A stretch of DNA of 11,503 nucleotides, taken from Methanobacteriota archaeon (GTDB taxonomy: Archaea > Halobacteriota > Bog-38 > Methanoflorentales > Methanoflorentaceae). Position numbers and translations under genes: made by a program. The notes below the pieces were generated by a model. That model saw only the letters and a list, made by a program, of their open reading frames with translations, was not told the DNA's origin and searched no databases. Of this stretch, positions 6,307-11,503 are shown piece after piece. Position 1 is the stretch's first letter; every line of letters starts with the position of its first letter. The stretch covers positions 1-11,503 of the forward strand of contig PMYA01000009.1 in NCBI GenBank assembly GCA_003170935.1, given 5' to 3'.

Positions 6307-6688
6307 ACTTGTGATGCAGCAGCAGGAAAAGCTTCTATATGGAATTTCATCATCTAGAGTGACTATCCCGTGATAAATCTTCGTGATCCTTTCTTGACCG
6401 TTTAGATTTTAGTTGGCTTAATATAGGCAACTGCGTGTCCTCTTCCGAATAACCGTATATCCTTAGTTGCTTTCGTCCACACAGGTAATCGCAAGCCAAC
6501 GATGTATGAAGTGAATTATCAACAACCCAATTGACTGAACTTCAATTTTGTGACTGTCAGTGTGCGTTTCCTTTCGCATCGCCTCCAAAAGTTTATTACG
6601 CACCAATGATCTGCAACTACTAATCATACAAAAATAGCCTTAGTCAACAATTCCCCCCCAAATCTCCCCATTTTACGTTTATCCTACC
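6307..6688. other. intergenic region before the DUF2206-type gene
   Basis: No convincing gene. It includes a C7 run (6653-6659) and TATA-like elements GTTTATTA (6591-6598) and ACAAAAATA (6628-6636). The latter would start transcription near 6658. No Shine-Dalgarno site precedes the ATG at 6689. Confidence 0.45.
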
Positions 6689-9364
6689 ATGTCATCGCAT
6701 CGCGCGACGTTTTTCCGTGATCCACCGAAGCTCGAGACCCGCATCACACTCAACAGCATAAGTTTACAGAATTTGTTAGCTGTGGTGCTATCGCTTCAGA
6801 TCGCATTATGGGTATCTACGGGACTCAACGCGCTCGGCGTCTCGATCCCAATTGTTCAGCCGCTTATAGGATTTATCTATCTCACTTTCGTTCCTGGGAT
6901 TCTCGTACTAGCATCTCTTCGAATGCGCAACCTGGGGATTGTTGAAACTATCTTGTATGCGGTAGGCCTGAGCCTCACAGTTATACTATCGATGGGGCTT
7001 GTGCTCACCATTATCTTTAACGCTTTGAATATCTTTACACCTTTTTCTTTAATTACCATCACAAGCTCGGTAAGCTTTTTGATGCTGCTGTTGTGTGCCA
7101 TCACTTACTTTAGCAACAGAGCACACCCAAAACCGCTTTTTAACACCAAAATTTCAGTGCCTTTGATGCCTACATTGTTTTTGTGCATCATACCCTTCCT
7201 ATCAGTTTTTAGCACATATCTGGTCAATACCTACAACGTAGGTGCGGGACAGTTGTTTTTATGGTCGATTATTGGCGTCGTCGTCCTTTTAATCGCGTTC
7301 GACAAGGTTATTCCTTCGACACTATATCCTTTGGCAGTTTTTGTTATTGCTATAACCCTTCTTTTTCAACAGACGTTAATATCAATGTGGCTATATGGAG
7401 CTGACATTCAGACCGAATGGAGTTTAGCTAACGCCGTATTGAACACAGGTGTCTGGAATCCAAATTCCTCGTTCGTTCAGTATAATGGAATGCTAAGCGT
7501 TGTCGTGCTTGCGCCTATTTACTCCCTCATCTCGAATCTCGATCTCGTATGGGTTTTCAAGATTTTCTATCCAATCTTGTTTGCGCTCGTTCCTGTTGGC
7601 TTATATCAAATTTTCCGCAAACAACTGAATGTTAAGGTGGCATTCCTGTCGTGTTTCTTTTTCATGTCGTTCGCGGTGTTTTACACCGGAATGATTACGT
7701 TGGCGAGACAGGAAATTGCTGAGCTCTTCTTTGTTTTGTTAATTTTACTGCTCGTGAGCAAAAAGATGGACCAAAGGATTCAATCAGCCTTATTTACGGT
7801 ATTCGGCCTGTTACTGGTGGTCTCTCACTACGGGCTCTTTTTTATAGCTGTATTCTTCTTTTTTTTGATGTGGCTTGTGTTAACCATTGCACGCGTCGGC
7901 GGATCGAAACTGACGCTGCGACACTTAAAAACTAAGATCGGGATCCACACTGACAAACAGATTACCGAACCATCCCATTGGTCACTTCCAAGAAGCCTCG
8001 GAGTCCACAAGGACAAACAGATCACCGAACCATCCCCAAGCGTACCGCCAAGAAGCCTCGTAACGATTATCACTATATCAGTACTTTTCATCGCAGCGAC
8101 TGCCTGGTACTTCTATACTGCGCAAGGGTCGGTCTCGATACGGATCGTCTCACTCGTAAGCAACATCGCAGGATCAATAGGGGAGTTGTTCAACCCCCGA
8201 TACAGCGAAGCCGTATACGTTGTCGCCGCAGGTCCTGTATTAGGCGTGCTGCATCGGGTAAACGCGATTATTAACTACCTCAACGTGTTTTTCATGCTGG
8301 CAGGCGTGTGCTTGATAGTTTTTCTGAAAAACCAGCGTTTTAAGCTCCAAGTCCCATATATAGTTCTCTCGTGTATCACATTAGGATTCCTGATCGCATC
8401 TGTAGCCTTGCCATATCTTGGCGCAGGGCTAAATTGGACGCGAGTTTTCCAAATTACGTTGTTCGTTTTAGCACCGTTCCTCGTTATAGGTTTCGTTAAA
8501 ATCGGTGAAGCTGCTGGCGTGGTAATTGGAAAAGTTACAAGTAAGCTCGGGTTTGGAAACACAAATCTGGTGAGCCCTTCGCGTTCGATGCGATTGCTCG
8601 CTATGTATCTAGTGTTTTTTTTGTTGCTTTCGAACGGCTTTTTGTTTGCCCTTACAGAGGGCTACCAGAATATGGCGCTGAGTACTCAGGTTGATGGTGT
8701 GTACAATCATGAAACGATCGCTGGAGCCAAGTGGCAAGTCTCTAACAGCGTCACCGTCCCTCTCTCAGGAAAAAGAGTCACGATCTCCTACTTCACCGAC
8801 GGCGTCCGCTATGAAGATACCAGCCAGATCACCGACGCGAACGGCCAGATCATCTACAATCAGACCTTCAACTCCGCCGGTCGACGCGAGTACTACGCTG
8901 CCTTCGCCTCCGACGGCTTCTATCCGAACTCAACTAGCGCTATCGTCGACGTCAATGTTGGCAGCAACCAAGTTAGTAGCAACTCCGCCGGCCAATCCAC
9001 TGCAAACGTCAGTAGCACTGCCCCAACCATCACCCTCTCGGCATCCACAACAATCCCTGAAGTCGGCCAGCCCGTCACCTTTACTGTCACGCTCACAGGC
9101 GACCAGGTCGTATACGGAGATTACTATAACACGATCTTACTTAGCAGCCTCGGAATAGGGCAAGCGCGACTTCCTTTTTTCTTACAGAACGAAATAGCTA
9201 ATAGCTCTAACATATTCCTGGGCACGTACAACATCGAGCAAAACACGATTCGATCCGTTAATTTTGAAGGAGTAAATGCGCAGGTTGACTATCAAAATGT
9301 CACATCTCTCACTAGTAACAGAAGTCTGATTTACTCTAACGGAGGTGCTAGCGTATATAGTTGA
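6689..9364 (+). CDS. DUF2206-type multispanning membrane protein (putative GT-C glycosyltransferase) with inserted Ig-like domain
   Basis: An 891-residue protein. About 13-15 membrane helices fill residues 26-655, followed by an outside C-terminal domain. Hallmarks recalled for DUF2206 are present: FVPG and GIVETILYAVGLSL near 67-96, GADIQTEW at 237-244 (candidate GT-C acidic residues D239 and E243), MLSVVVLAPIYSL at 268-280, VVSHYGLFF at 377-385, LNWTRVFQITL at 581-591, and a closing IYSNGGASVY at 881-890. GT-C enzymes use lipid-linked sugars outside the membrane; transfer to a surface polymer or protein is inferred. A cytoplasmic loop holds a 20-residue tandem repeat (418-457). The C-terminal domain is split between GAKWQ (679-683) and VVYGDYY (807-813) by about 120 residues of Ig-like sequence with higher GC. 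NxS/T sites are frequent there. The start lacks a ribosome binding site. The acyltransferase follows after 54 bases. Confidence 0.85.
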   Translation: MSSHRATFFRDPPKLETRITLNSISLQNLLAVVLSLQIALWVSTGLNALGVSIPIVQPLIGFIYLTFVPGILVLASLRMRNLGIVETILYAVGLSLTVILSMGLVLTIIFNALNIFTPFSLITITSSVSFLMLLLCAITYFSNRAHPKPLFNTKISVPLMPTLFLCIIPFLSVFSTYLVNTYNVGAGQLFLWSIIGVVVLLIAFDKVIPSTLYPLAVFVIAITLLFQQTLISMWLYGADIQTEWSLANAVLNTGVWNPNSSFVQYNGMLSVVVLAPIYSLISNLDLVWVFKIFYPILFALVPVGLYQIFRKQLNVKVAFLSCFFFMSFAVFYTGMITLARQEIAELFFVLLILLLVSKKMDQRIQSALFTVFGLLLVVSHYGLFFIAVFFFFLMWLVLTIARVGGSKLTLRHLKTKIGIHTDKQITEPSHWSLPRSLGVHKDKQITEPSPSVPPRSLVTIITISVLFIAATAWYFYTAQGSVSIRIVSLVSNIAGSIGELFNPRYSEAVYVVAAGPVLGVLHRVNAIINYLNVFFMLAGVCLIVFLKNQRFKLQVPYIVLSCITLGFLIASVALPYLGAGLNWTRVFQITLFVLAPFLVIGFVKIGEAAGVVIGKVTSKLGFGNTNLVSPSRSMRLLAMYLVFFLLLSNGFLFALTEGYQNMALSTQVDGVYNHETIAGAKWQVSNSVTVPLSGKRVTISYFTDGVRYEDTSQITDANGQIIYNQTFNSAGRREYYAAFASDGFYPNSTSAIVDVNVGSNQVSSNSAGQSTANVSSTAPTITLSASTTIPEVGQPVTFTVTLTGDQVVYGDYYNTILLSSLGIGQARLPFFLQNEIANSSNIFLGTYNIEQNTIRSVNFEGVNAQVDYQNVTSLTSNRSLIYSNGGASVYS
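7940..8059 (+). repeat. in-frame 60-bp tandem duplication
   Basis: Two 60-bp units (7940-7999 and 8000-8059) are about 78% identical by hand count. They encode residues 418-437 and 438-457 of the DUF2206-type protein. Shared cores are DKQITEPS and PRSL. They lie in the polar loop between two helices. Several differences are at third codon positions, which suggests an old duplication kept as protein. Confidence 0.9.
8750..9106 (+). other. inserted, apparently circularly permuted Ig-like domain
   Basis: Residues about 688-806 of the DUF2206-type protein. The segment first reads as the later part of a bacterial/archaeal Ig-like (Big-type) domain: PLSGKRVTIS, then TDANGQ, then YYAAFASDGFY, then VDVNVG. 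A Ser/Asn-rich linker follows, then the opening of the next Ig-like domain (PTITLSASTTIPEVGQPVTF), which stops at TLTGDQ, where PLSGK would normally continue. Sampled 60-base lines have about 50-60% GC against roughly 37-43% in the same gene on either side, with many C-ending codons. Confidence 0.7.
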
Positions 9365-9404
9365 AAGGAGGGGCTCTTCTCCATATAGACGGAGGATTAA
9401 GGGC

Positions 9405-9422
9405 ATGCTGAGGCATTTATGA
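9405..9422 (+). promoter_or_regulatory. possible 5-codon leader ORF coupled to the acyltransferase
   Basis: ATG at 9405 follows GGAGG (9391-9395) by 9 bases and encodes MLRHL. Its TGA (9420-9422) overlaps the acyltransferase ATG (9419-9421) as ATGA, the classic coupling arrangement. Ribosomes loading on the strong site could pass to the gene. Confidence 0.4.
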
Positions 9423-10648
9423 GGATGTTAACAGATCAGAAACCTAGTGGTCGTGATGGATTTCACGCGAAGAACTACTTAGTTGAGATGGACATCCTAA
9501 GGTCAATAGCTATCTGTCTCATAGTTTTGGTACATCTCGTTCTAATTTTAGGATATTCTGTAGATTTTTTACAAGCACATGCTTATTATTACACGGTAAT
9601 TTCAGCGTTCACATTTTTCGGTCTTGCTCTGTTCTTCTTCATATCTGGCTTCGTCATCAACTTAAACAATAGTAGTTTGCAAACGCGCGCAGATATCCTC
9701 AAGTTCTACAAGAAGAGGGCAAAAAGGATATATCCTCTCTATTGGTTAGCTATCTCGCTGCCTTTGGTATACCGACTATTTTTAGCTAATTTACTGCCCA
9801 CTGTATATTCACTGATAGCAGCTTCAAGTTTAATTATCCCAACGATCAGCGCATCTTCTGTCTTTGTTAATTTCCTCGGTTTACAAGTCCTTTTAGGTAG
9901 CACAGTCGAGATTCCAATGGGAGCAGATACCGTTGCCATCAACTGGTTCGTCGGTGTTATCCTGATCTACTATGCGTTATATCCCGTCATCGTGGTTTTA
10001 TCGTTGAATAAGGTACAAAGAACGATCATTGTGGCTCTATCTCTACTCTTGTTTTTTGCTTTATACTCCATTTTTCTCTCGCCTATGGATTTTCGGTTTT
10101 TTCTATATTATCCAATCTTTATTGCAGGCATCATTCTAAGCAGAGCTGGCATCTTTTACAAACTGCATTCAAAAAGATATGTTATTGGCAGCGCCGGCGT
10201 TCTAACCGTGTCAGTATTGCTGTATTTTATTGTGACTGATTTCAACTTAACATTCAGCGAGCCTGTAACGGCTGTCGCTAGCATCCTGTTTGTTGACAGT
10301 GTGATGACCGCATTAATCCCATTATCTCTAGTAATAACGCAACATTATTCAAAAGATCTCGGCGAGAGAGCTGTTAAGCTAGCTTCGTCTATAGCATTCT
10401 CTTCGTATGCAGTGTTTCTGTTCCATGACATGTTCCTAGTAGTGTTCCGGAACCTTCTGAACGAAGTGTTCCACCTTGGGTTCGCTGCTACTGCTACGTT
10501 AGTCATTCTGTGCGGAGTACCTTTGCTCTTTGTCACGTGTTACTACCTACAGCGTGGCGTTAATAGGCTTGTGGATAAAAGCGCACTGCTGCTTACGATC
10601 ATCTCGCCGGCATGGAAGCGCTTTAAATCAATCTTTTCAAGCTTCTAA
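9419..10648 (+). CDS. acyltransferase-3 family membrane protein (putative sugar O-acyltransferase)
   Basis: A 409-residue protein of the acyltransferase-3 family (OafA/NodX/ExoZ-like), which moves acetyl or other acyl groups onto surface sugars. Signature features are EMDILRSIAICLIVLVH at 23-39, with the conserved Arg28 and the family's catalytic-type His39; FFFISGFVI at 72-80; and the basic motif FYKKRAKRIYPLYW at 96-109. About ten membrane helices and a late FLFHD segment are typical. Length matches the acyltransferase domain alone, without the extra SGNH domain found in some relatives. GAGG at 9410-9413 is 5 bases before the ATG; ATG 9425 is an alternative. It follows the DUF2206-type gene closely, so they are probably co-transcribed, and it probably modifies the same glycan. 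Substrate unknown. Confidence 0.9.
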   Translation: MRMLTDQKPSGRDGFHAKNYLVEMDILRSIAICLIVLVHLVLILGYSVDFLQAHAYYYTVISAFTFFGLALFFFISGFVINLNNSSLQTRADILKFYKKRAKRIYPLYWLAISLPLVYRLFLANLLPTVYSLIAASSLIIPTISASSVFVNFLGLQVLLGSTVEIPMGADTVAINWFVGVILIYYALYPVIVVLSLNKVQRTIIVALSLLLFFALYSIFLSPMDFRFFLYYPIFIAGIILSRAGIFYKLHSKRYVIGSAGVLTVSVLLYFIVTDFNLTFSEPVTAVASILFVDSVMTALIPLSLVITQHYSKDLGERAVKLASSIAFSSYAVFLFHDMFLVVFRNLLNEVFHLGFAATATLVILCGVPLLFVTCYYLQRGVNRLVDKSALLLTIISPAWKRFKSIFSSF

Positions 10649-10734
10649 TAAGTAGCTTCCAGCACAAGTTTAGGTATACAATTAACTCAAAGCAAGAGAA
10701 TGGCCAACCAGGAAACTCATTAGTGCTACAGTTG

Positions 10735-10839
10735 ATGATGTCTAACGCTATGCATGCAGATCCACGCCACAATGAACGTGTCACCAGAGAAACGCTCTTG
10801 AGGAAGAATACGAGATACATGAGTTCTTATAGCTTGTAA
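10735..10839 (+). CDS. very short ORF, doubtful
   Basis: A 34-codon frame starting ATGATG between the acyltransferase and the acetyltransferase. It encodes a basic, Arg-rich peptide (RVTRETLLRKNTRY) with no ribosome binding site and no known domain. It overlaps the TATA-like element of the next gene. It is listed only because the 208-base gap otherwise holds nothing. Confidence 0.12.
   Translation: MMSNAMHADPRHNERVTRETLLRKNTRYMSSYSL
10827..10832 (+). promoter_or_regulatory. candidate TATA box of the acetyltransferase gene
   Basis: TTATAG is centred about 27 bases before the ATG at 10857, with only a weak AGG as ribosome binding site, consistent with a leaderless or nearly leaderless transcript separate from the acyltransferase. 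Confidence 0.45.
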
Positions 10840-10856
10840 AAAAAAATCGCAGGCAT

Positions 10857-11503
10857 ATGCCGGACCCTATATCAACGAGTTGGCTTCCGATAAATTCGAA
10901 GCAGGGGCTTAGCTTCTATCTCGAATCAGATAGAATGGCGCTTGGGAGGAAAAGCAACACAGGTATACAAATAAAAGATGCGTTCACGATAGAAGGTCTA
11001 ATTTGGCGGTATCTACGCTTACTTAGAACGGCTGAATATGTTCATAATTGCAAAACTAAGTCAGTAAGTAGAGTGATCCCCGAAAAATATCTTGCTTTTA
11101 GATTGCATCGGCTTGGACTTGTGTTAGGTTTTCATATACCACTGAACGTCTTTGGCCCAGGACTACGCATCATCCATCAGGGCACAATTATCGTAAATAG
11201 CAACGCCCGCGTAGGCGCAAATTGCGAGCTTCACAACCTGGTTCATATTGCACAAAATCTTCATAATGCACAAAAAGGAGCAGAGAGCGACCGAGCGCCA
11301 ACAATAGGGGATAACGTGTTCATCGGCCCCGGGGCTCGTGTTTTAGGAGGTATAACTATTGCCGACGGAATTGTAATCGGAGCCAATAGCGTTGTGACGC
11401 AGTCATTTAATGAAACTAATATTACTATTGCAGGGGCCCCCGCGCGAAAGATCAGTGATCGCGGTACTGACGTGCAATGGGGGCCGGGGGATGGCGATGA
11501 AAT
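10857..11503 (+). CDS. serine-acetyltransferase-like hexapeptide-repeat O-acetyltransferase, 3' end cut by window
   Basis: 215 codons are visible and the frame is still open at the window edge. The N-terminal helical part (FYLESDRMALGRK at 20-32, then LIWRYLRLLRTAEY at 48-61) matches the front of surface-polysaccharide serine-acetyltransferase homologues. It is followed by RLHRLGLVLGFHIPLNVFGPGL (82-103) and the left-handed beta-helix. Candidate active-site His are H107 (IIHQGT) and H126/H130. The turn TIGDNVFIGPGARVLGG (149-165) and the closing GAPARKIS (193-200) are typical of acetyl-CoA-dependent family members. ATG 10857 is preferred to ATG 10935 because the residues before M27 (FYLESD) also match the family. 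Beside a glycosyltransferase and an acyltransferase it more likely acetylates a sugar than makes O-acetylserine, but a cysteine-pathway CysE role cannot be excluded. Confidence 0.85.
   Translation, partial: MPDPISTSWLPINSKQGLSFYLESDRMALGRKSNTGIQIKDAFTIEGLIWRYLRLLRTAEYVHNCKTKSVSRVIPEKYLAFRLHRLGLVLGFHIPLNVFGPGLRIIHQGTIIVNSNARVGANCELHNLVHIAQNLHNAQKGAESDRAPTIGDNVFIGPGARVLGGITIADGIVIGANSVVTQSFNETNITIAGAPARKISDRGTDVQWGPGDGDE

Noticed and set aside
8691..9158. 155-codon Ser/Thr/Pro-rich frame inside the Ig-like segment
   Set aside because: It is the +1 shadow of the GC-rich insert in the DUF2206-type gene, whose own frame continues through with family sequence on both sides.
1..11503. CRISPR array, insertion sequence or integrase
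   Set aside because: No regularly spaced direct repeats, no terminal inverted repeats and no transposase or integrase motifs were found; the only tandem DNA repeat is the 60-bp coding duplication.

Overview
The window looks archaeal. Several genes appear to have leaderless-type promoters, with a TATA-like box about 27-29 bases ahead of the start codon (the minus-strand gene at 5607-5945 and the last gene at 10857). Other genes have strong GGAGG/GAGGT ribosome binding sites. The large membrane protein belongs to a family (DUF2206) that is mainly archaeal. I cannot name the lineage from sequence alone. The theme is synthesis and modification of a cell-surface polysaccharide or glycoconjugate.

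Layout. 1-207 is very AT-rich and non-coding. 208-513 probably holds a structured leader with two back-to-back perfect hairpins just ahead of the first operon. 514-3505 is a tight four-gene operon on the plus strand: two paralogous repeat proteins (the first with two C-terminal membrane helices), a small unknown protein, and a membrane-bound family-2 glycosyltransferase. 3506-4765 holds no convincing gene. 4844-5575 is a CPBP-family membrane protease-like protein. Convergent to it is a small two-helix membrane protein (5607-5945, minus). 5946-6688 is mostly intergenic, with one possible 55-residue ORF. 6689-9364 is a DUF2206-type membrane protein (putative GT-C glycosyltransferase) carrying an inserted Ig-like domain. 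9419-10648 is an acyltransferase-3 membrane protein. 10857 to the window end is a hexapeptide-repeat serine-acetyltransferase-like enzyme cut by the edge.

How it may work together (inference): the GT2 enzyme would polymerise sugar at the membrane, the DUF2206 protein would transfer lipid-linked sugar outside the membrane, and the two acetyl/acyltransferases would decorate the product. The most novel part is the 514-3505 operon. Its two repeat proteins share a hierarchical architecture of one 31-residue unit plus three 21-residue units, repeated twice, and I do not recognise it as any named repeat family. Being co-transcribed with the glycosyltransferase, they are candidates for scaffold or regulatory subunits. 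The second notable feature is the Ig-like segment inside the DUF2206 protein, which appears circularly permuted and differs in base composition from the rest of its gene.
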